From Rhodobacter sp. CZR27 (GTDB lineage: Bacteria > Pseudomonadota > Alphaproteobacteria > Rhodobacterales > Rhodobacteraceae), in the NCBI RefSeq assembly GCF_002407205.1, contig NZ_CP023549.1, forward strand, positions 372,001 to 436,000: a stretch of DNA of 64,000 bases, given 5' to 3'. Below the pieces are notes generated by a model. The model ran no database searches. It saw nothing but the letters and a program-made list of their open reading frames with translations, and was not told the DNA's origin. Position 1 is the stretch's first letter; each line of letters opens with the position of its first letter. Of the stretch, positions 37,694 to 46,900 are shown piece by piece. Both the position numbers and the translations under genes were made by a program.

Positions 37694-38767
37694 TCAGGCT
37701 CCGTGCGGCCGGGGCGTTGCCTCACAAGGCAGGAGCCGCCGCGTCGTGCGCTTCTGCCATTGCGCGGGCGGAACTCCGGTGACCTTCTTGAATGCCCGAC
37801 AGAATGCTGCCTCCGACTCGTAGCCGACCTCATGCGCGATGGAGGCGACGCGCGCTCCCGGGGCGGCCAGCTTTTGCACGGCACATTGCATGCGCCAGTT
37901 GGCGAGATACTGGATGGGCGGCATTCCCACGCGCTCGGCAAAGCGGGCTGCCAGCACCGCACGAGAGGTTCCGGCTGCCCGGGCGAGGTCCGCCACCGTC
38001 CAAGGTTGCGCCGGCTCCGCGTGCAACAGCGCCAGCGCTCGGCCGACCAGGGGATCGCGCAGTCCGGCGAGCCAGCCGCTGGATGAGGCGGGTAGTGAGC
38101 TCAGATGGCGGCGCAGCGCCTCGATGAACACGAGTTCGCAGAGACGCAAGCGCACGATCGCACTTCCGGGACCACCGCGATCAGGCGCGAGGGCGAAGTC
38201 GAGCAGATGATCGAGCAGGTCGGGCCCGGCGGTGCTGCGCTTCACACGCAGGAAGGCCGGGAGGGCGTCCAGCACCGGGTTGAACGGACCAGCGTCGCAG
38301 CCGAGATAGCCGCAGACGTAGCGGGCTCGGGGCGGCGCGCCGCCCCCTTCCATGACGTCGAACGGCAGCCGTCCGGCCGCCATCTCCCCGAGGAAGGCGA
38401 CCGTGGCGTCCGCCGGGTACTCGGGTGGAGCCTCGGGGTCGCTCTTGAGGCTGTAGGCGTCCCCGTGCGCGAAGATGAGCACGTCCCCGGCCTCGAAGCG
38501 GACAGGCTTCTCCCCCGCCATCATCACCCAACCGATGCCGGCGGTTACCACATGGTAGGAGACGACGGCCGTCGAACCCGGCAGGACGAGTTCCTGGAAT
38601 GCGCCGGCTTCGGGAACGTCGACGCACCAAGGGCAGGAGGCCTCGACCCGAAAGAACAGCGCTCCATTCAGCCGAACCGTCTGGAGGACGTCCGAAAGGG
38701 GGTCCGCCGCGGTGCCACCGGACGCGGGAGCAAATGATCGAGACGCCAGGTCATGGGTCTGAGCCAT
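37694..38767 (-). CDS. AraC-family regulator with cupin sensor domain
   Basis: A 357-aa transcription factor. Residues 20-190 form a cupin-like effector domain of the AraC cupin_6 type (VEASCPWCVDVPEAGAF, FEAGDVLIFAHGDAY). Residues 250-350 hold two helix-turn-helix motifs: WTVADLARAAGTSRAVLAAR, GMPPIQYLANWRMQCA and VASIAHEVGYESEAAFCRAF. An ATG at 38782 in the same frame is an alternative start; neither has a strong ribosome site. It is divergent, by about 45 bases, from a methyltransferase gene that it probably controls. Confidence 0.9.
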   Translation of the reverse strand: MAQTHDLASRSFAPASGGTAADPLSDVLQTVRLNGALFFRVEASCPWCVDVPEAGAFQELVLPGSTAVVSYHVVTAGIGWVMMAGEKPVRFEAGDVLIFAHGDAYSLKSDPEAPPEYPADATVAFLGEMAAGRLPFDVMEGGGAPPRARYVCGYLGCDAGPFNPVLDALPAFLRVKRSTAGPDLLDHLLDFALAPDRGGPGSAIVRLRLCELVFIEALRRHLSSLPASSSGWLAGLRDPLVGRALALLHAEPAQPWTVADLARAAGTSRAVLAARFAERVGMPPIQYLANWRMQCAVQKLAAPGARVASIAHEVGYESEAAFCRAFKKVTGVPPAQWQKRTTRRLLPCEATPRPHGA

Positions 38768-38813
38768 AGCCGAGCGTAACATTTCAGATGGAACTCATCC
38801 AAGGAGATCAGAA

Positions 38814-39596
38814 ATGGACACCGTTACGAAAGCCGGACCTGCCGAGGTCTACGAGCGCGCATTCGTGCCGGCCCTTTTTGCGCAGTGGGGTCCGGTTCTG
38901 GCGGAGCTTGCGGCGGTCGCGCCAGGGAAGCGCGTTCTGGATGTCGGCTGCGGCACCGGCGCTGCAACCATCGCGGCAGCGAGCAGGGCGGCGCCGGATG
39001 GCCGGGTCATCGGACTCGATCCCAACCCGGAGATGCTCGCCGTCGCCCGGCGCAAGCCCGGCATCGAGTGGGTGGAAGGGCGGGCGGAGGCGCTCCCGTT
39101 CCCGGACGCGACCCAGGACGCGGTGATCAGCCAATTCGCCATGATGTTCTTCGAAAACCGTGTCGCGGCGCTGAAGGAAATGGCGCGGGTGCTCTCTCCA
39201 GGTGGCCGCATGGCTGTCGCGGTCTGTGGCGCGCTGACGGCCTCACCAGGCTACCATGCGCTCGTCGGGCTGCTCGACCGCCTCTTCGGGCGCGACATCG
39301 GCGATGCCTTCCGATCTCCCTTCGTGCTCGGCAATGCGGCGGCGCTGGAGGCGCTCGCCGACGAAGCGGAGCTCAAGGCCGCTTCCGTGGCGGAGAGGGT
39401 CGGCACAGTGCGCTTCGGCTCGATCGCCGATCTCGTGGCAACGGAACGCGCCTGTGTCTGGACGCTTGGCGGTCTGCTCGACGACGATCAATTCGCCTGC
39501 TTGCGGGATGCCGCAGAGCGCGAACTGGCGCCGTTCAAGACGGAGAACGGCATTGCGTTCGACATGCCCGCGCTGATCCTCACCGCGCGCGTGTAA
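38814..39596 (+). CDS. Class I SAM-dependent methyltransferase
   Basis: A 260-aa methyltransferase of the UbiE/COQ5-like type. SAM-binding motif I is VLDVGCGTGAAT at about residues 41-52, the acidic strand end VIGLDPNPEML comes next, and motifs II/III are in ALPFPDATQDAVISQFAMMF and RVLSPGGRMAVAV. An AAGGAGAT ribosome site precedes the ATG. Substrate unknown. It pairs with the divergent AraC regulator as a two-gene cassette inside the accessory region. Confidence 0.9.
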   Translation: MDTVTKAGPAEVYERAFVPALFAQWGPVLAELAAVAPGKRVLDVGCGTGAATIAAASRAAPDGRVIGLDPNPEMLAVARRKPGIEWVEGRAEALPFPDATQDAVISQFAMMFFENRVAALKEMARVLSPGGRMAVAVCGALTASPGYHALVGLLDRLFGRDIGDAFRSPFVLGNAAALEALADEAELKAASVAERVGTVRFGSIADLVATERACVWTLGGLLDDDQFACLRDAAERELAPFKTENGIAFDMPALILTARV

Positions 39597-39734
39597 CCGA
39601 TCTCGGTACGGCCGTCGCCCATCCCTGACAACCGATCTTTGCCGGCGTAGACTGTCCCATCGTGGAGTAACTGGCCCCCACGCGCGATGTCCGCTTCGTC
39701 CCGGGTTATCGACATTCGCCCCCGGAATTCCATG

Positions 39735-39910
39735 CCTTCGATGCCGAAGGACTCTGCGCTGCCCAGTGCAGCGGCCCAAGCCTAGAGGCCACGATACGCG
39801 TCGCGTGTAGCCGGAACCGCCGTACGGGCCACCCGGGCGCCTTGGATGGTGATCGCGACAGCAACGTGCTCGGACTCGTGCGTGTCCACGCCGATGATGA
39901 TCCGCTCCAT
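39735..39910 (-). pseudogene. IS110-family transposase, N-terminal fragment
   Basis: Starts MERIIIGVDTHESEHVAVAI, the DEDD-transposase N-terminus of IS110 elements (Asp at IGVDTH). After 42 codons a TAG stop interrupts the frame, then AWAAALGSAESFGIEG continues the family pattern with its catalytic Glu, after which similarity is lost. It is a short decayed remnant. Confidence 0.75.
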
Positions 39911-40214
39911 AGGATCCTCCTATCAGGAATGAAGCCCGGACACCGAACGAGGAGGACAGGCCTGTGAAGGTACGCAACCGTCAGGCTCCTATGAGGTCAC
40001 AACTCGCCGCCGCCGGGGCAACCCGATGGCGACAGATCAAACAACGGACACGTGGTCACTCAAAGGAAGAGTCAGGCCATCGGCCTGCGAGTCAAAGGAA
40101 TCCGCCTGCCGTTGTTTTCAGGCTGCAGGTTCTGCGGGCTCGGCCGCGGCTCCGCCGCCGCCAGCTTCATGGCGGAGCGCGTCGGCGGCCCCATGACCTC
40201 CATGCCCTGCATCT
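39911..40214. other. Interval between IS remnants
   Basis: About 300 bases with no recognised gene; probably further decayed insertion-sequence DNA. A GGATCCTCCTATC stretch just upstream of the IS110 start contains the ribosome site for that fragment. Confidence 0.4.
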
Positions 40215-40640
40215 CGTCGCTCGGGGTTCGGACAGACGGAGCCGATCGGCTGCCGGTCGCGCGGCTTTCCTGACCAGCGTTCGGGATGAGCTCTGCGGGC
40301 GCGTTGGGAGACGCGATGGCGCTCGACGAGCAGTATCTGGTCCGCGCCGCGGTGGCGCTGGTCGGTGTCACGAGGCCGATCGCGCTATGGCGGTGCTCGG
40401 TGTTGTACCGGCGCACGAAGTTCTGCACCCCGCGCGTGCCTCGTTGATCGTCGCGTGGCCGCGACGAGGCCAGCGGGACCGGGTACTTGCAGGTGCGAAC
40501 AGCGCCTCGGAGAAGGCATTGTCGTTGCTGACGCGGGGTCGGCTGAAGGACGCAATGACGCCGAGCCGCTCCATCGTCACCTTCATGGTGACGCCCTTCA
40601 TCGGGCTGCCGTTGTCGGCCTGCAGGGACCAGCGGGCTGG
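40215..40640 (-). pseudogene. IS3-family transposase (OrfB) remnant
   Basis: The C-terminal half of an IS3 integrase-core transposase in broken frames: ADNGSPMKGVTMKVTMERLG, then IASFSRPRVSNDNAFSEALF, then after a frameshift FVRRYNTEHRHSAIGLVTP with its catalytic Glu context. A last shift gives AHPERWSGKPRDRQPIGSV. These blocks are the usual IS3 order. The upstream catalytic Asp region and OrfA are missing. Confidence 0.8.
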
Positions 40641-40954
40641 TCAGGCACTTCTCAGACCAGAACGCGCCGCGCCAGAAGGGTTGCGCATCGTGGGGGGTGT
40701 CCAAACATGAGGCTCGGCGCCGGCCCGCCTGGCGCATCCCTCGAAGGAGAGCGCCGCGGAATAGACCACCGATCCAATCAGATCGCACCGCGATCGTGGG
40801 TCTAAGGTCCACATAGCTGAAGAGCGACCCGCTCGTCTCGTCTCTTCTACGCATCCAGCAATTCGCTCGTCCTACCCCAAAAGCGTGACTCACGTCCTGA
40901 ATCTGGCGTCGAGGCTGGCGTTCTTCAGCGAACTCTTAAAGAGGTTGGTAGGTC
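40641..40954. other. Interval before the IS5-family element
   Basis: About 310 bases with no recognised gene or complete IS end. It may be the remaining flank of the IS3 element. Confidence 0.35.
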
Positions 40955-42439
40955 GTCCGGCCTGAACAACACGGAAGTGGTTGATACAGCGCGTGAAAGC
41001 CGAGGTTTCAGTCGCCATGGCCTGCATGATTTCATAGGATTCCGCCCGTAACCCTGCAATTTTGGCCCGCCGCATGAAGCACCGTCCCCGTCCGCCCGAG
41101 CGGAATGACCTCTTCCGGCCGCGCCTCGTCGACATGATCGACCTGCGCCACGAGCTGGTCACGCTGGCGGGGCTGATCGACTGGGAGTTCTTCGAGCGCG
41201 AATGGGCGGGCTTCTTCCCGTCCAGCACCGGACGGCCGGCGACCTCGCCGCGGCTGGTCGCGGGGCTGCTCTACCTGCAGCACGCGTTCCGGCTGTCGGA
41301 CGAGGCTGTGGTCGCGCGCTGGGTCGAGAACCCCTACTTTCAGCATTTCACCGGGGAGACCTTCTTTCAGCACCGCCCGCCGATCGATCCCACCTCGCTC
41401 ATCCGCTGGCGGAAGCGGATCGGGGAAGAGGGAGTCGAATGGCTGCTGACGAAGACCATCGAGGCCGGGCGGAAATCGGGTGCCGTCGACGATGCCTGCC
41501 TCGACGAGGTGGCGGTCGACACGACCGTCATGGAAAAGAACATCGCGCACCCGACGGACTCCCGCCTCTACGAACGCGCGCGGGCGCAGCTGGTGGGTCT
41601 GGCCCGGGACGCCGGGATCGAGCTGCGCCAAAGCTACGCCCCCTGGCACCGCGGCTGGCGGCGCAGGTGGGGCGCTACGCCCACGCGAAGCAGTTCCGGC
41701 GCATGCGCAAGGCCTTGAGAACGCAGAAAGGCTACACCGGCCGCGTGATGCGGGACATCCGGCGGCAGCTCGACGAGATCCCCGCGGGGCCGCTGCGCGA
41801 GCGGATGCTCGACAAGCTCGTGCTGGTCTCGCGGCTGCTCCACCAGAAGCCGAAGGATCCCGGCAAGATCTATTCACTGCATGAGCCGGAGGTCGACTGC
41901 ATCTCCAAGGGCAAGGCTCGGGTGCGCTACGAGTTCGGCACCAAGGTCAGCATCGCCACCACGCTGACGGGCAGCTTCGTGGTGGGCACGCGCTCGCTGC
42001 CGGGGAACCCTTGCGACGGCCACACCCTCGGCGAGGCGCTGGAGCAGGTGGCGATCCTCACCGGCCACCCGCCGAAGCGGGCTGTCGTCGATCGCGGCTA
42101 CAAGGGCCACGGCGTCGAACATACCCAGGTGCTGATCAGCGGCACCCGCCGCGGCCTGACGCCCTCGCTGGCGAAGGCGCTCCGACGGCGCAGCAGCATC
42201 GAGCCCGCGATCGGCCACATGAAGACCGATGGCCGCCTCGCCCGCTGCTACCTGAAAGGCACCCTCGGAGACGCCCTCTTCGCCGTCCTCTGCGGCTGCG
42301 GCCACAACATCCGCAAGATCCTCGCCCACCTGAGGAAGCTTCTTGCCGCCATCATCACCCTCGTCCTGACGGCGATCCGGCACGACAGATTTCAGCACCA
42401 CAGCATCGCGGCCGCCTGACCGCGTTGTTCAGGCTGAAC
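40955..42439 (+). mobile_element. IS5-family insertion sequence, copy A (full length)
   Basis: An element of about 1.48 kb bounded by imperfect 16-bp terminal inverted repeats: GTCCGGCCTGAACAAC at 40955-40970, and the inverse of GTTCAGCCTGAACAAC at 42424-42439 (14 of 16 match). It carries one transposase gene broken by a frameshift. Its first 1.15 kb is repeated in inverted orientation as copy B immediately to the right. No convincing target duplication can be read because copy B abuts its right end. Confidence 0.8.
41074..42419 (+). pseudogene. IS5-family transposase with frameshift (copy A)
   Basis: A DDE transposase of about 448 codons if the frame is restored. The N-terminal DUF772-type part includes RLVAGLLYLQHAFRLSDEAV and the DEVAVDTTVMEKNIAHPTDS catalytic region. 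Near 41641 the frame shifts by -1 (GCCCCCTGG), and the rest continues as APRLAAQVGRYAHAKQFRRM, then AVVDRGYKGHGV with the second Asp and SIEPAIGHMKTDGRLARCYL with the Glu. In relatives the broken point reads Tyr-Ala-Arg-Leu/Val, so a lost base is likely rather than programmed shifting. Confidence 0.85.
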
Positions 42440-43470
42440 CTTGTAGCCGCGATCGACGACAGCCCGCTTCGGCGGGTGGCCGGTGAGGATCGCCACCTGC
42501 TCCAGCGCCTCGCCGAGGGTGTGGCCGTCGCAAGGGTTCCCCGGCAGCGAGCGCGTGCCCACCACGAAGCTGCCCGTCAGCGTGGTGGCGATGCTGACCT
42601 TGGTGCCGAACTCGTAGCGCACCCGAGCCTTGCCCTTGGAGATGCAGTCGACCTCCGGCTCATGCAGTGAATAGATCTTGCCGGGATCCTTCGGCTTCTG
42701 GTGGAGCAGCCGCGAGACCAGCACGAGCTTGTCGAGCATCCGCTCGCGCAGCGGCCCCGCGGGGATCTCGTCGAGCTGCCGCCGGATGTCCCGCATCACG
42801 CGGCCGGTGTAGCCTTTCTGCGTTCTCAAGGCCTTGCGCATGCGCCGGAACTGCTTCGCGTGGGCGTAGCGCCCCACCTGCGCCGCCAGCCGCGGTGCCA
42901 GGGGGCGTAGCTTTGGCGCAGCTCGATCCCGGCGTCCCGGGCCAGACCCACCAGCTGCGCCCGCGCGCGTTCGTAGAGGCGGGAGTCCGTCGGGTGCGCG
43001 ATGTTCTTTTCCATGACGGTCGTGTCGACCGCCACCTCGTCGAGGCAGGCATCGTCGACGGCACCCGATTTCCGCCCGGCCTCGATGGTCTTCGTCAGCA
43101 GCCATTCGACTCCCTCTTCCCCGATCCGCTTCCGCCAGCGGATGAGCGAGGTGGGATCGATCGGCGGGCGGTGCTGAAAGAAGGTCTCCCCGGTGAAATG
43201 CTGAAAGTAGGGGTTCTCGACCCAGCGCGCGACCACAGCCTCGTCCGACAGCCGGAACGCGTGCTGCAGGTAGAGCAGCCCCGCGACCAGCCGCGGCGAG
43301 GTCGCCGGCCGTCCGGTGCTGGACGGGAAGAAGCCCGCCCATTCGCGCTCGAAGAACTCCCAGTCGATCAGCCCCGCCAGCGTGACCAGCTCGTGGCGCA
43401 GGTCGATCATGTCGACGAGGCGCGGCCGGAAGAGGTCATTCCGCTCGGGCGGACGGGGACGGTGCTTCAT
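42440..43470 (-). pseudogene. IS5-family transposase, truncated (copy B)
   Basis: Starts MKHRPRPPERNDLFRPRLVD as in copy A, carries the same frameshift at the GCCCCCTGG site near 42905, and ends after AVVDRGYK, where copy A begins. The last catalytic Glu region is lost, so it cannot be active. Confidence 0.85.
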
Positions 43471-43589
43471 GCGGCGGGCCAAAATTGCAGGGTTACGGGC
43501 GGAATCCTATGAAATCATGCAGGCCATGGCGACTGAAACCTCGGCTTTCACGCGCTGTATCAACCACTTCCGTGTTGTTCAGGCCGGAC
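42440..43589 (-). mobile_element. IS5-family insertion sequence, copy B (truncated, inverted)
   Basis: An inverted copy of the left 1.15 kb of copy A, from its outer terminal repeat at about 43574-43589 inward to 42440, where it stops at the right end of copy A. The remaining 330 bp with the transposase C-terminus are missing. The two copies appear identical wherever compared, including the frameshift, so they arose recently from one source. Confidence 0.85.
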
Positions 43590-43802
43590 TACGTGAAGCC
43601 CCAGCAATCAAGAGACTTGAGATCGGCTACGTTGGTAAGCATCTGCGGATCGTCTCGCAGAACTAATGCAACCTCTATCCGGTTGGCCTCGGTCCACTGC
43701 GGTTTTCGCGCGCTCCGCGTCCTGCGCGGCTACTATCCCACTGGAGTCGCACGCGGAATTTGTCCGTTTGTTGACCTATTGTTGACCCGCGCGTTAGAAC
43801 GC

Positions 43803-43824
43803 AAAAAACCGCCCCAATGGGCGG
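43803..43824 (-). terminator. Rho-independent terminator, minus strand
   Basis: On the minus strand CCGCCC-(ATTG)-GGGCGG is followed by six T residues (A-run at 43803-43808 on the plus strand). It lies 30 bases beyond the CCA end of the tRNA-fMet remnant, in the right orientation to be the old terminator of that tRNA gene. Confidence 0.8.
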
Positions 43825-43854
43825 CCGGTAACGTCTTGATCTTACGTTGTTTTT

Positions 43855-43878
43855 TGGTTGCGGGGGCAGGATTTGAAC
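43855..43878 (-). other. Attachment-site remnant: 3' end of initiator tRNA-fMet
   Basis: On the minus strand the 24 bases read GTTCAAATCCTGCCCCCGCA followed by ACCA, the T-loop, T-stem 3' half, acceptor 3' strand and CCA of a bacterial initiator tRNA. The 5' side does not continue as a tRNA (no matching T-stem). Islands that integrate into tRNA genes leave such a 3' repeat at their far end, with island DNA on its 5' side. Here that side is the defence operon, and the other side holds a tRNA-type terminator. Confidence 0.75.
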
Positions 43879-43995
43879 ACTGTTTCAAAATATACCGCGC
43901 GGACAACCTCGCGGCGCCCCCAACCCGTCTTAGCCCGAAAAGCTGCAAGGGCTGACAGCCGGTATGCAGAGTTCGGGCAGGTATGCCCTGTAGAT

Positions 43996-46900
43996 TCAGA
44001 CGCGACACAGAAAAAGCGTCGGGTTGGATGGCGAACGCGCCGCAACCGTGACGTTCAACTTCTCAAGCTCGGCTGCAAGCTTGCCCATGTCGCGGCCATG
44101 GACCGTCGAAACCCTCTGCGTCAGCCGCCATAGATCCATGCCTTGGTCAAAATAGATTATGACCTTGCTGCCCTTCGTCGTCTTCAGGGTCAGGCTACGG
44201 GCATGTTCGGTCTCGGACATAGGCAGGATGGCCAGGCGATCACCCGGGAATAGCTCATCGAAGAGTGTCTGGCGGTCGTCATCGCAGGAGAGGTTGTGGT
44301 CGACCTGTCCAGGGAGCGCGATGGGATCCATCTCCAACGTGTAGAGGCGGAAGACTAGGTTGGTCGTGCGGCCCGGCGCTGCCAGCAGTATCTCGCGCAA
44401 GAGCTGGAAGTGGAGCGGCTTGCGGAAGTAACGGTCGTCATAGCGCAACTCCTCCACGCCTTCCTTAGCGAGAGTTGCGTAAAGGGCTGGAGCATCGGCC
44501 TCGACGATTGACCAGAAAGCCCTGCCGAAACCTGGCAATGCCACATTTGTTCGGGCTCCGAGGATCGCATAGGCCGATTTCCCGGGCTCTGCCTGGGGCA
44601 GTAGCTCGGTTACCGGCATCAGGGCCAGCTCTGGCAAATCCTTAATCGGACCGGTCACAAGGAGGCCGACTTTGCCGCGCCCCCATTCGGCATCCGGGTG
44701 CGCCTCGGACGGAGAGGCCGCCGCCGCGCCAATCAAACCTTCGGCGGTCCGTATGGCCGCCAGGAGCGGCATGAGACGGGGCTGGGGCAGATCCGCGCGG
44801 TGGTGAATACCGCCGTCGTCGGCGATGCGGAGAAGCTGCATTCGCGTCGCCACATCTAGCTTTGGATCCTGCAAGGCCTCGGTTTGGAAGACGACCTGGA
44901 CCGGCAGCGACTGGCGCCAGGCCGTAAGGACCGACAGGATGGGCCACTCCGACAGTGACCAAGTATCTGGCCGTCCGCGGGCGAAAATCGTGAGCGCAAG
45001 CGCCGTGCCTTGGCTGATCTGCTGGTTGATCAGGTCGACTAGCGGCTGACTGGCGACAACGCTTTTCGGCCCGAAGGTCTGTTTGCGTGGATCCAGCCGG
45101 AGAAGGTTGCGCAGCTGCCCCGCCAACTCGGCCGCCGCTGGACGATTAGGGGACACCTGCGCCATGTTCATGTCTGGACGCAAGATGCAGGCCGGGCAGC
45201 CATGCGAGCAGCCTTCCGGGCACTCCAGCCGATCGACCACCTTGCTGATCAGGGCTGCCACGCGTCCCTCTTCGCCGAGACGCAACGACAAACCCGCACC
45301 GCCAGCCGCCCGGTCGAAGAGGTAGGCCGAGACCCGCCGCGACTGGTCCGCCCCCATCGAAATTCCGGTGGCCAGGCCGATCTCCTCGGCATCCACGCCG
45401 AGCCAGGACGAGAGCACCTCGCGCAAGGCAGCGGCGAAGGCGAGGCCGGTCCCTTGGGTTGTCCCTTGCGGCATTTGCATCTCGAAGACATCGGTCATGC
45501 GGTCATGCACGAGGTGGACATGGCGCTGGATCTTGCTCGTTCCCTCGCCGCCAATGCAACGCCCCGAGACCATCGAAGACTTCGGCCCACTGATGAGCGG
45601 CCGGTGACCATCCATCGCCGCGGGTAGCGGACCCTTGCCGAAAGCGTCGGCGGTGTGTTCGCTGGCTGCCCTGCCGCAGACGAGGCAGATCGCGTAGCCC
45701 GCATCCTCCTCGCCTGAGCCCAAGGTGATCACCTGCCCCTTTGCCGTCGCTCGCAGGCGGAAGGCAGGGCCGCCGGGAAGATCGCTCCAGGCAGCGTCAT
45801 CGGCTGAAATTTCAGGCATTCTGAATGTCGGGCTCTTCAAGAGCTCGTAGCCGATGTGAGGTTCTGAGCGACCGACGAACCCCACCGGCCGCAGGGTCTT
45901 GCGAGAGGCAGCTACCTGCAAGGACGCACCGCAGCTGCAAACCTCGGGCAGGTCGCGCGCGAGGTGCGGTTTGCCACAGGCGCTGCACTTGCAAAGCTGG
46001 CGAAGGTCCTCCAGATGGCTGGCATTGGCCTGCGAGCTCCATGCGGGGCGAATGCCCTCGCTGGTGTAGACCAGCCCGTTGATTACCAGGTCGGACCCTG
46101 GAGCATATTCCCGAAGCGCCACATCAAGGGTGCGGCTCGCCCCGCCGCGCCCCTGCATCTCATCCCGCCAGCCGGTATCTTGCCCGCGCCGCTTGCCGAT
46201 ATGGTCAAAGGTCACGACATCCGATGGGAAGCCATAGGCGGGCGTGAATCCCTCCTTCGACAGTTCGGACAGGAGATAGGCCCCGTGCATGTTCGCCGCT
46301 CGGGCCTTGAGCGCCTGGCTGACATCGGCCTCGCTCGAGGCCGCGCCGCGCTGGACGAGCGCCTTGTATTCCCCCCGCCAGCGATCAACGATGCGCTTCA
46401 TCTCACCGGCCACCTGTCGGGCAAGTTCGACCACCGCCCGCCCCTCCAGGCAGGAGCCGCGCAAGAGGGTCTCGACGCCCGGCAAGAGGGTCGCTGCCTC
46501 GGGTCCGTTCAGCGCCGCAAGGAATCGGTCGACAGCCGCGTCGGGCTGGATCTTGCCCTCGGCATCCATGCCGAAGAATGGGCCGATCTTGTCCATGACC
46601 TTCATGCCGCCCTGACCCCTCACCCATCCGGCAAAGGCCGCCGCATTCACGTGTCTCGCCATCAGGATCGGCGAGTTCAAGGTAACCCGCGGCGCGGCCA
46701 TGCGGCCGTGCAGCAACCGTCGGGGCTCTTCGAAAACCTGATTGTCCAACGGCATGTCCCGACACCAGGTGACCCCGAACGCCCAAGGCTCGCGTCGCCG
46801 CCCCGCTCGGCCGACTCGCTGGCGATAGTTCGACACCGAGGGCGGCACGTTCGAGTTTACCACGAGCCCGACATTCGACAGGTCGACGCCCATCTCCATT

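Noticed and set aside
41630..41660. Programmed ribosomal frameshifting in the IS5-family transposase
   Set aside because: The site GCCCCCTGG lacks a proper slippery heptamer in frame, and related transposases have an extra residue there, so a plain base deletion is more likely.
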